Assembly: GCA_026413225.1 (NCBI GenBank)
Contig: CM048553.1
Coordinates: 147,925,690 to 147,989,689 of the forward strand
Reading direction: 5' to 3'
DNA from: Otis tarda
Taxonomy: Eukaryota; Chordata; Aves; Otidiformes; Otididae
Length of the DNA: 64,000 nucleotides
In this document: positions 51,070-60,503 of the stretch, piece after piece
Layout: every line of letters starts with the position of its first letter
Position numbering within the stretch: position 1 is the stretch's first letter
Program-made: the position numbers and the translations under genes
The notes under the pieces: generated by a model
Told to the model about the DNA's origin: nothing
Databases searched by the model: none
The model's input: the letters and a program-made list of their open reading frames with translations, nothing else

Positions 51070-51087
51070 AAACAAAGAAGAGAGAGA
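51070..51087 (+). promoter_or_regulatory. Polypurine tract of the first env remnant
   Basis: aaacaaagaagagagaga, 17 of 18 purines, directly before a TG dinucleotide. This is the position and composition of a retroviral polypurine tract preceding a 3' LTR. Confidence 0.6.
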
Positions 51088-51535
51088 TGTGGGTATTTCT
51101 TGAGCCAGTATGGTGTCAGTGAAAGCAAACTGACCTTGGGAGAGGGATACAATCATGCTTGCTGGAAGAAAGCCATGGAATGAGAAGGGAAGCTTTAAGA
51201 TACAAGACATTGTTGATGGAATTTATGGCTTGTTTCAACAGAGACCTGCAAAAAATTAGTCACTGGCTTTGTAGATAAGAAAGTTACTGAAGTTATTATG
51301 TTTGTAGTAATAGAGAATATCATAATAGAAAATTAGTAGAAAATAGTGAAATTTAGGGTTTTTTTATATATAGATAAGGTGTCATTAGTAATCTTATTAG
51401 CTTGTGTAGGGCATAGCTAGGTGGTTGCTATCCTTAGCTAAAAAATTGTGATACTAGGCATCATACTAGGTATAATCATGAACATTCCGTGCTTGGTCAC
51501 CTGTCTATAAAAGTGATACAGAGAATAATACATCA
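51088..51535 (+). repeat. Truncated 3' LTR of the first retrovirus (U3 to start of R)
   Basis: The sequence begins TGTGGGTATTTC right after the purine run and is non-coding and AT-rich. It contains a TATA box tctataaaag at about 51508-51517. About 20 bases later the sequence switches to integrase (zinc-finger part near 51540). U5 is absent. No second copy of this LTR is in the window, so its identity rests on position and promoter-like content. Confidence 0.5.
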
Positions 51536-51539
51536 GAAC

Positions 51540-52394
51540 GCACACGCCATACGATGTTAGTTCCAACTGCCCATCTCACACGGTTGGGCTGTAGTGGCAG
51601 CCTGTCCAGCATGTCAAGCAGCAAAGCCGAACCAGGCCTTATACTACCCAGGAGTTAACCCCGGAGGTATGCTCCGAACCAGGTACAACAACTAGATATT
51701 ACAGACTATGCGCTATTTGGCTGTTTCAAATACATTCATGTTGTGATCGACACTTGCTCCCGAGCTCTCTTCGTGTGTCCATTCACGACGTCCATAACAC
51801 AAAATCCATCCTGCACCAGAGCTGGGCTTTTATTTGCCTAGGGTACCTCGGAAAATAAAGACTGACCGTGGGCCGTCACAGGTATCTCACCACTTCCTGC
51901 AGACATGGGGAGTCCGCCACACATTTGGCATTCCTCTGAACAGCACCAAGCAAGTGATTGTAGAACGCGCGCACAAAACCCTGAAAGCACAGCTAATCTG
52001 CTTAAGAGAGGGGGAAAAGAGGGGTTCGCCAGGAGTCTTGGTCAGTGAAGTACTTGTGGTACTGAATCATATGTCCTTCGCTAACCCCCAATCCGTTTCC
52101 CCTATCCAAAACCATTTTTCCTCAGGTCAGCCGCTGTTTGGGGGCAAGGCACTCCCGAAGGTCTGGTTCCGCCTGCCAGAAAACCCAGGCTGGGAAGGTC
52201 CCGCTGATTTGCTAACATGGGGACGAGGGTATGCTTGTATCTCCACAGGTGCGGGGACCCGATGGATCCCAGCCTGGTTGGTACAGCTGTGGATGGAGGA
52301 TCAGCAGGGTAACCGAGCAACGTGGCACTCTTCAGCTCATCCTAGTGGGATTGATCCTGATTGTGAGTCTTCCAATGCAAGTGATAACGACTAA
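51540..52394 (+). pseudogene. pol: Integrase remnant, second copy
   Basis: Integrase would join viral DNA to host DNA; here it is broken. A zinc-finger part (FQLPISHGWAVVAACPACQ, 51561-51617) has an in-frame TAG at 51558. The frame changes before the catalytic core, which shows the first acidic residue in LDITDY (51692-51709) and KYIHVVIDTCS. A further frame change near 51830 precedes a clean frame (51834-52394) with the second Asp in KTDRGP (51864) and the Glu in VIVERAH (51963). Only 32 residues separate these two, against the usual 35. The C-terminal domain WEGPADLLTWGRGYACISTG follows near 52190-52250. Zinc-finger and core parts are not in one frame. Confidence 0.88.
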
Positions 52395-52887
52395 CTTTTG
52401 GGAGCAATTCACGCATTACACCAACTCTACTCAGGTTTGCATAGCGCGTGGCCTGTTGGGCTCTTGGGAATGCCAACCGCACAGCCCTCACCATATCTGA
52501 ACTGGCGACTGCTTTAGCAGCACACGATGAAGGACTGACACAAATGAAGTTGGCATTAGATTATGCCCTTGCGAGGCCTGGCATCGGTTGCAGTGACTTG
52601 GAGGGAGTCCTAGGTCTCCTAAGCTACTGCTGTTTGGACTTCAGCAAAAATGCTTCCTTGGCCTCGGAGAAGACACGTGCGCATGCTGCCCAGTCAGTAT
52701 TCAACGTCAAAGCCCTAAAGGACTGGGGTAGTTTCCAGACCTGTTCGGTTTACCTAGATGGCTAAGAAATACTGTGTCTATAGGTCTGACAATCCTAGCA
52801 GTTGCTTTGATAATGCTTTGTTTGTTTCTGTTACTGTTACGTTTTGTGCATGCTGTGATTGAGGGGTCACTAGGCGACTATCCATGA
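52330..52887 (+). pseudogene. env: Envelope remnant, second copy with large internal deletion
   Basis: Overlapping the integrase end in another frame, a hydrophobic leader (LILVGLILIVSLPMQV, about 52337-52385) leads into a surface start, TNFWEQFTHYTNSTQVCIA, which stops at 52498-52500. A second frame (52448-52765) goes straight into transmembrane-type helical sequence (ISELATALAAHDEGL) and a C-x12-CC cluster at 52589-52633. After one more frame change the membrane span (GLTILAVALIMLCLFLLLL) and a short tail end at the TGA at 52885-52887. Most of the surface subunit is therefore deleted. It shares little with the first envelope remnant. Confidence 0.82.
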
Positions 52888-52950
52888 TCAACTATGTTAT
52901 AGCGGCATCCACCTCAGGGTACCAGCCATTAGACTAGAATGATTTAGCAT

Positions 52951-52963
52951 AGAGGGGGGGAAT
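52951..52963 (+). promoter_or_regulatory. Polypurine tract of the provirus
   Basis: agagggggggaat lies immediately before the TG of the 3' LTR; twelve of thirteen bases are purines. It would prime plus-strand synthesis. Confidence 0.88.
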
Positions 52964-53259
52964 TGTGGGGTAACGTTAGCAGGGCTGCATGTATGCAGGA
53001 GGGGCAGTCTGCGGTGATTCGCGCGCTAGGCGCGGATAGGTCCATGGGTGCAGGGGTAGGTGCGTGGCGGGCATGGATGGGTCCATGGATGCAGGGGGGT
53101 GGGTGCGTTCGCGTGCGCAGCGGGTGTACGGGTATTTAACCCTTTGTTGCGCAGCATTAAATTGAAGGCTTGGCTTGACGGTATCCGTGTGATGCCCTGC
53201 TTTCCCCGGAGCGGGGCTCCGGTGTGTGCGGGGTAGGTTAGCTGGCAAGAGAGCTGGCA
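52964..53259 (+). repeat. 3' LTR (296 bp)
   Basis: Same length as the 5' LTR, with a constant offset of 5,047 and four substitutions: 53089, 53175, 53225 and 53253. It starts TGTGGGGTAACG and ends AGAGAGCTGGCA, followed directly by the duplicated ATAATA. Confidence 0.97.
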
Positions 53260-53265
53260 ATAATA
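53260..53265 (+). repeat. Target-site duplication, right copy
   Basis: ATAATA is identical to 47911-47916. Confidence 0.92.
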
Positions 53266-54219
53266 TATTCAAAATTCATGTTGGAATTTGTATACTTTTT
53301 TGATAAGTATTTTTACTCATTTTTGTTGCATTGCATGATCAATTAGTAAATTATTATGTGCCTGTGTTTTGAACTTGTTCCACATCCTCTTGTGACTTGC
53401 CATTGTAGTCAAGAAGACAGTTATAGTGAACAAAATGGAAAAAAACAATGTATAAAATATTATTTTTGCTTGTTTTTCTACTTTTTCACTTTTCTTTCAT
53501 TGTATCTCAAGAAGTAGACACCCAGTTGCTGATTCAAAGAAAGTTCTTTGCCACACTACAAATATAATTCCTATCCCTACGGACAGTCAGAGAACTGGAA
53601 ACTATTCATTCCTAGCCTCTAATATCTACTCTAACAGCAGTGTTTGTGATTCCTGGGGTTCTCATTCTTGTAAATGTGGGGGTTTTTTTTATACGCAGGT
53701 CTCTCTAGCATAATATTTTAGCATAGAAGGACTTCTGATATTTTGGGAATGTAGCATCACTCCTATAAACTGCAAAAGTGTTGTTATTCCACATTGTAGC
53801 AGAGGGTATTGAAACACAAAGAAGCTGACTCACCCCAGATCACAAGGCTACATCAGCACCATATCCGGTAGCTATGGTTGAGGCTAAGATGCTAAGCTCA
53901 AGGCTGCAAAGCTGTGTAGTTCAAGCTACTTAAAGAACAAGGAGAATAACTCCTTCACTTGTCCCTAATGCTGATCCTATGTCCCTCCAAGAGCTATTAC
54001 CTCATTTGCTTGCCTATGATAGGAATAAGATCTTGTATACACACAAGGCTTAATAAAGACAAGGGATTACCTTATCTCATGTTCCTCAATCCTTTCTACT
54101 CTTGCATTAATAAAGGTTTTTTTTTGAAGAATGAAAAGAAAACATTATTGGGGATGTTTAGTAATTAATTCTTTAGAAAAGAATTAATAGAAAAATCTAA
54201 CTGGTATATAAAAATATAT
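53266..54219. other. Unique non-coding DNA between provirus and CR1
   Basis: Nothing is recognised; open frames are short. A poly-T run lies at 54118-54125. Confidence 0.55.
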
Positions 54220-55406
54220 GACATCATCTATCTGGACATGTGCAAAGCATTTGACAATGTCCCCCATGATATCCTTCTCTCTAAACTGGAGAGATATGGA
54301 TTTGACAGATGGACCACTTGGTGGATAAGGAGCTGGAGGGATGGCCACACTCAGAGAGTCGTGGTCAACGTCTCAATGTCCAAGTAGAGGCCAGTGATGA
54401 CTGGCATTCCTCTGGGGTCAGTATTGGGACCAGCCTTGTTTAACATCTTTGTTTGCAACATGAACAGTGGGATAGAGTGCACCCTCAACAAGTCCTCTGA
54501 TGACACCAAGCTGTGTGGTGCAATCAACACACTGGAGGGAAGGGATGCCATCCAGAGGGACCTTGACAGGCTGGAGAGGTGGGCCTGTGCAGACCTCATG
54601 AAGTTCAACAAGGCCAAGTGCAAAATCCTGCATGTGGGCTGGGGCAATCTCAAACACAAATACAGGCTGAGTGGAAAATGGATCGAGAGCAGCCCTGAAG
54701 AGAAGGACTTGGGTGTGATAGTGGATGAGAAGCTCAACATGAGCCAGCAATGTGCACTGGCAGTCCAGAAAGCCAACCACATCCTGGGCTGCATCAAAAG
54801 AGGTGTGGCTAGTAGGTCGAGGGAGGTAATTCTTCCCTTCTACTCCACTCTGGTGAGACCTCACATGGAGTACTGTGTTCAGCTCTGGAGCCCCCAACAT
54901 AAGAAGGATGTGGACCTGTTATAGAGAGTCCAGAGGAGGGCCACAAATATGATAAGAGGGCTGGAGCACCTCTTGCAAGAAGATAGGCTGAGAGAGTTGG
55001 CGCTGTTCAGCCTGGAGAAGAGAAGGCTCCCGGGAGATCTTATAGCGGTCTTCCAGTACCTAAAGAGGTCTTATAAGAAAGATGGGGAGAAACTCTTCGG
55101 CAGAGCTTGTTGAGACAGGACTAGGGGTAATCAATTTAAAATATAAAGAGGCAGATTCGGACTTGATACAAGGATAACATCTTTTACAATTAGATTGGTG
55201 GGACATCTGAACAGGTGGCCCAGAGAGGTAGTGGATGCCCCATCCCTGGAAACATTCAAGGATAGATTGGACGGGACTCTGAGCAATATGACCTAGTTGA
55301 AGATGTCCCTGCTCCTTGTGTGAGGTGGGGGGTTGGACTAGATGACCTTTGAAGGTCCCTTCCAACCCTAAATATTCTGTGATTCGATGGCTCTATGATT
55401 CTGTAA
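54220..55406 (+). mobile_element. CR1 LINE, longest copy in the window
   Basis: This 5'-truncated CR1 starts inside the reverse transcriptase core ([20 protein letters not shown]) and runs to the tail attctgtgattcgatggctc with further octamers at 55373-55406. The frame 54394-54924 covers the RT active-site region, but the catalytic box reads KSSDDTKL (54490-54513) instead of the family's KFADDTKL seen at 8149. An in-frame TAG stands at 54385-54387 and another stop at 54922-54924. It is dead. It lies about 960 bases right of the provirus and is unrelated to it. Confidence 0.95.
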
Positions 55407-58400
55407 TAGTGACTATTTTTAATGATGAAAGGTGGACACTTCAATTAAAATCTCTTTTGTGTAATTTTAAACATACCTTTTCCTCTAAACTGATAAGACA
55501 GGTGCTCTGCATTGATGTATGTTGACTGGAATAATGTATTTCTCTCTTTTCTTATAACTGTTAAACTATGATAAAGGGGTCTTTATTCAGGAAAAAAAAA
55601 AAACAACAAAACTTTGACATGAAATGCTGTAGCACTTTCAGGCATATTGGTTTTCTTTTGATGATATTTGGAGAATCTTTACTTTTTCCTGAAATTGTTA
55701 AACTTATTAACAAGTGGATTTATTGGGGAAAATGTACTCCTTCTTAAATATTTTGTAAAGGAAAGTAATTGTTATTTTGCAGGATTATTGACACTGCAGT
55801 TAGGAGTACCATTTATCAACAAAAAGCTCACTGTGCAGCGTATTGCAGATGAACAGATAAAAAAAATGTTCCCTACTCCAAAACCATTCGTTGAACTGTG
55901 AGTTTTAGCAACTCAGATTTCTAAGAAATTGTATTTTTTTTCCTAAGAGTTTTAAATTGTCACTCAAAACCCATTGTATGGAAATCTAAGTGGAACATTC
56001 AACATATACTCCTAGCTTGTTATTACATTTCTTGGAGGATTGATAATTATCAGCGGGTCACAGGTCATAATAAAAATTATGAAAAATCTTTCAGTGTCCT
56101 GGATTTAAATTGATGGAATATTTTAAATGTAGAGTACGAAACTATATAAAATATTGTATGTTAACTTAAGTTTTTATTAACTCCTAAGAATCTTTTCAGA
56201 ATGGGCTACAATATTGACCTGTGCTGCACCATATGACAGAAGTTCAACTGAGAGAGAGTAGCTTAGTAGATGGGAGTGGAGCATTCTCTTTGGTAGATTT
56301 GTTTAGTTTGTTTGTTTTGTTTTGTTTTTGAAGTGCTATAAGGTAAAGACATTCTGGGATTCAATCCAAAAGACCAAGATAAGCCTTCAAACTAGGTGAC
56401 AGAAATGAAACATAAATTGACTCAAGAAATCAAAAATAGCTTGATTATATTATTCCATCTGTGTTGATTTCACTGTGAAGTCTGCATTTATTTTTGTAAA
56501 GGCACATGCTAGTCAGATAATCAAGTTAATCTACTCTGTCGTAAGAAAGCTACTATGTACTCCTACACATACTCCCTTAAAATATGATACAAATATACTT
56601 CACTCATGCTTCTGATTATACCCTGAAACTACCTCTAAATTAAGATTTATTGCATCAAGGTTGTGGTTTTCTTTGTTGTTGTTGCTGTTTCTTTTTTTTT
56701 ATTTTTTTTCCCAGCTAAGGTTCATAAGTCTTTGGAGGTGTGTCACTGCTTTGGAAATGGGGTTGTTCAAAACGTACCATCTCTTTTTGATAAAGGATCT
56801 TGGTCATTCTCAGACAAGGTTTTTGTATATTTAGATGGCATTTGCTGCATTCTTAACCAGGGAAAAAATTATTGTTGATATAATTACTGAAACAGAATAT
56901 GCATAAGACCTTAAGAACCTGGCCTTTAGATGCATTGAGTGTTTTTAATGGTAAGAGTAAACTGTCTACTCAGGTTTACATAGATTTAAAGTCTACTAAA
57001 CTCTAGCAATTTAAACTGGCACTCTGAATAAGCAAAATCTTATTGAAGTGCAGATTAGAAGACCAGAAAAATAAAACATGCTTTTCATATCGGCTAAGCA
57101 TTGCAGTTACCATAATAGTAGTGTTTTACATTCTTGTAGTGTTTAATAAATATATAACTAACAAAGAATTTATATGGCATAATAAATCCAAAGCTTAAAA
57201 GCCTAAATATGCTACTGATTAAAAAATAAAAGTAACAAAGCGATGTCATACTATTTCAAAGTTAAAACTGACTTTTAACAAACAAATTTGAACATTTGGT
57301 TTAAATGGAAAAAGTCAGATGTCTCAAATGTAAAATAGACCTTGTCACTCAACAAGAAAGACATTTTGCAGAACCAATTAAACTCCCTTGAACAGCAGAA
57401 CTACAAAATAAAAATGGATAAAATGTCTGGTAAATTCTTACTTATCATTATGATATCCAGAATCAGATATTTTGAATGCAAAATTGGTAAGGATTTAAAA
57501 GTATGGGAGAATAAAGATTTTACAAATATCTTAGATTTTCAGATCACTGTAAATCCTCTACAGTTGTCGTCTTAGTATATATGCTTCAGTCAGAATCTTA
57601 TTCACAGTTCTAAAAAGAATATCTACATTTAGTAGTTTATGATTTTTTCTCATAAACATGGGTTTAGAAGTAGCAGATCTTGCATAAAATGGTCTACCAC
57701 AGAAATAAAAGTGTTTGTTAGATACAGAAAAGAGATACCCTTTGAAAATAAGCAGAAGAGAGATTTGAAGGGGGAAAACACCTTCTATTTTACTGTTAAA
57801 GGAAAAATGCACTTAAATGTTGTATGGATACTGGTTTATATTACAGAAGTATTATACCACTAATTTTATCAGCTGGAAGGAATCTGGGAATATTTATTTA
57901 TTTTTTTTAATGTGATTGAAAATCCAAGATATTAATGGAAATTTATTTAAAATAAGATATTCCACTGAACTCAGTTCTACACACCAGCCCTTAAGGAAGT
58001 TGATCCAAAGTCCAAGAAGTTAACAGTCCAGCAGAGTTAAATCATGCTGGCATCTTGTGCAGTTCATAGTCCACTATAATTATCCATATTTAGTGGCAGT
58101 CAGAATGCTGATACCACATATCTTGAATTAAGTAGGTACAAGAAGAAATGGCTCTGTTAAGTATCATAACATTTTAGAAAACACTATAAAAATATCTGAC
58201 AAAATATAATGACAAAGAGGGAAAAAAAAGAAAAGAAGACCCAGATTGAATAATTATTCAAAATTTGGTCACTTCTAATGAAAAAAATAACATGTGACAG
58301 TAGACTATAAATTTAATTTCTCTTTGGACAAGTATAGAGGAAGAAATATATAAGAAGGCAATGTGCTTCTTTCTTTTTCAAATGTAAGCTGACTCAGCTA

Positions 58401-59556
58401 ACTTCCTATGGCTACAAATGTCAACAACTCTTCTCAGAAACTTTTTGTGGAGGAGACATGAATTTGATACTTTTGTGATCTACAAAACATCTCTGAATAT
58501 TAATGAATGTATTAGGACTGGAAGGATGAAGGCCTATGGGGTTCTTCATAGTCACAGAAGCAATTTGGAAATGATACCATGATGTGAAGGTAAAAGAATA
58601 TTCGTTTTTACTATTTGGCCTTAAACTTTACACTAAACATCAAGTATGTGAGAAAATTTGAGAGTGGTTTTTATAAATATAAGCACTTGTTGAAAAATGT
58701 TATTCTTTCTTTGAGTAAATCAGCAAGATAGCAAGAAAAACAGAACATAGTGATAAAGAGATTACACTAATTTATGCATACAGATGCTCTTGTTTCTACA
58801 TATGTATCTGTATCTGTGGAAAGACATATAAAAAGTCAGGAAGAAAAACTTTAGTCTTTCTATAGGTAATTTTCTTTGCCAGAAAGGTTCTATTTTTCCC
58901 TCAGCCACTATTGTTGACATTCGTGTTTGAATAAAAATTATCTTTCTCTTTCCGCTTAAAGCTTATTCTTTATTCTTCAGCAAAATCATAACACTATGTT
59001 TATGACATAATAGTCTACTGCTCGGAAATAAGTGAACTGTCAAAATGTCAACATGATGATTTCATTGCAGGATTGTGGAGAAGAATCACGTGGGTGTGTG
59101 AGGAAGAACATACCCCTAATAATTAACAGAGCAGGTAGAAAAAGCATTAAAACTTGTGAAAAGCTAATGGCTCTAAATTTCGAGGAACTTAAATGTAAAG
59201 CATTCCTCACAGCATGAAGGCAAGTCTGCTTTGAAAAATACTAAATGTTACACTGCTGATACTCCACTCAGCAAGGCACTTGGAATTCATCCAGAAGCCC
59301 ACTACTGTGGGCTATTGTAGCTGCTGCTTTTACTTTTGTTCATTGGCACTTGACAATCACTTCTCTGAGTCTACAGTGCCAGAAGAAATGCTTTCCAACT
59401 ACATGGTGACTGAATATGTTTTGGAGGACTGGAAAGTTGCTTATGGAGTTATGTGTAACCTATCTTTCCAACTTCCATATGGCTAAAGGAAACAGTTTTT
59501 TTTGAGAGATCAAGATATCTTTCTGTTGTACTTATACATGATGTGTGATATATTAC
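55407..59556. other. Unique AT-rich non-coding DNA
   Basis: No complete gene is recognised. One exon candidate lies at 55783-55897. A pyrimidine-rich run (about 56687-56712) ending in CAG precedes the open frame near 56715-56876, but no donor or recognisable content supports an exon there. Confidence 0.5.
55783..55897 (+). other. Candidate internal coding exon
   Basis: An acceptor (aattgttattttgcag, ending at 55782) and a consensus donor (CT|gtgagt at 55898) bound 115 bases that are open in one frame, entered in phase 1 and left in phase 2. The encoded segment begins LLTLQLGVPFINKKLTV and ends PTPKPFVEL. Its composition is that of a normal soluble protein, not low-complexity AT text. I do not recognise the family. 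This is the best host-exon candidate in the window, but no neighbouring exon supports it. Confidence 0.4.
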
Positions 59557-60181
59557 TGTCGTGGTTTAACTAAAGTCAGCAATTAAGTACCACACGGCTG
59601 CTCAATCACCCTCCACCTCCCCAGGGGATGAGGGAGAGAATCAGGAAGAAAAGAAAACTCATGGATTGAGACAAAGACAATTTACTAGGACAGCAAAGGA
59701 AAATATATATATATTTTTAAATAATGATAACAATAATAGAAAAAAACAATAGGAATAATAATAGTAAACAACAACTAATTATGCACAATTTCTCACCACC
59801 CAACAACCTGAACATCAATATAGCCTGCCCCAAGCAGCAATCATGGAGCAAAAAAAAAAAACTAAATGATCCTGGAATGATTCCAAACAGCGAGAGAAAA
59901 AGAGACTCAGTTCATCAGCCCACTCCCATTTAAGTACTGAGCATGACATTTATGACATGGAATACTCTCTTTGGCCAGTCTGGGTCAACTCTTCTGGCTA
60001 TATCCATCCCAGCTTCCTGCACCTGCACATTAGCAAAACCTGGGAATCTGGACAGTGACCTTGATCTCTTTACCGACAACTCACAACATCAGGGTGTTTA
60101 TCAACATTCTTCACATACGAAATCCAAAACGCGTTGGCTACTGAGAGGAAAATTAACTCCATCCCAGCCAAAACCAGGACA
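59557..60181 (-). mobile_element. Solo LTR, avian ERVL-like family
   Basis: On the plus strand it begins TGTCGTGGTTTAACTAAAG and ends cagccaaaaccaggaca, the best-preserved pair of family ends in the window. It shares long blocks with the LTRs at 13187 (opposite orientation) and 31733 (same orientation). The flanks ATTAC (59552-59556) and ATCAC (60182-60186) match at four of five positions, fitting a 5-bp target duplication. An A/T-rich simple stretch at about 59703-59765 is specific to this copy. Confidence 0.92.
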
Positions 60182-60363
60182 ATCACATGATACATCATGC
60201 ATATAATAACATAGAATTTGCAATATATAACAAATTATAGAATATATTAAAACATTCATTTCAGTTCATCTTCACGAGTCATCATCAAACCCCAGGAACC
60301 TTTCACCTGAACTGTTTGCACCCATCCTATCTGCTTGATATTAACACAACCTGTAGGAACCAA
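60182..60363. other. Short unique spacer
   Basis: AT-rich sequence between an ERVL-like LTR and a CR1 tail; nothing is recognised. Confidence 0.5.
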
Positions 60364-60503
60364 AGAATTATTCAAGGTCAGGTTGGATGAGGCTCTGAGC
60401 AATCTGATCAAGTTGATGATGTCCCTGCTGCTTGCAGGGGAGTTGGACTAGATGACCTTTAAAGGTCTCTTACAACCCTATCTATTCTATGATTCTATGA
60501 TTC
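60364..60503 (+). mobile_element. CR1 LINE 3' end
   Basis: About 140 bases of the CR1 3' end: gttggatgaggctctgagca, gttggactagatgaccttta, then the tail attctatgattctatgattc. Confidence 0.95.

Larger units (their letters stand above)
49746..51070 (+). pseudogene. env: Envelope remnant, first copy (surface and transmembrane subunits)
   Basis: From ATG 49746 an 87-codon frame has a short hydrophobic leader, then the alpharetrovirus-like surface start NVWVIMVSATGQDIICLS and FRTCLVNLP. It stops at 50007-50009. Further surface text (YQNPDSIKDLNEVHTALNL) lies near 50170-50225. The transmembrane subunit is visible from about 50300 with several stops. It is interrupted at 50428-50741 by an LTR-like insertion and resumes with a CX6CC motif at 50788-50814 (CQDFDGLCC). 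A hydrophobic span near 50950-51010 and the tail VQTLIDKALKQ end just before a purine run. Multiple stops and frame changes leave no functional protein. Confidence 0.85.
47911..53265 (+). mobile_element. Mosaic class II endogenous retrovirus provirus with target duplication
   Basis: A complete proviral frame: 6-bp duplication ATAATA (47911-47916), 5' LTR, primer site, gag remnant, interior mosaic, polypurine tract, 3' LTR, ATAATA (53260-53265). The LTR-to-LTR element is 5,343 bp, far shorter than an intact retrovirus, and lacks capsid, nucleocapsid, protease and reverse transcriptase. The interior holds two integrase C-terminal regions and two unrelated envelope remnants, so at least two class II parents are joined. 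The 6-bp duplication, short LTRs and tRNA-Trp-like primer site point to the alpharetrovirus/betaretrovirus side of the tree. The element cannot encode any intact viral protein. Confidence 0.93.

Noticed and set aside
59071-59134. Possible exon after tttcattgcag
   Set aside because: The donor (gcag|gtagaa) is weak, the segment is only 64 bases and its translation is not recognisable.
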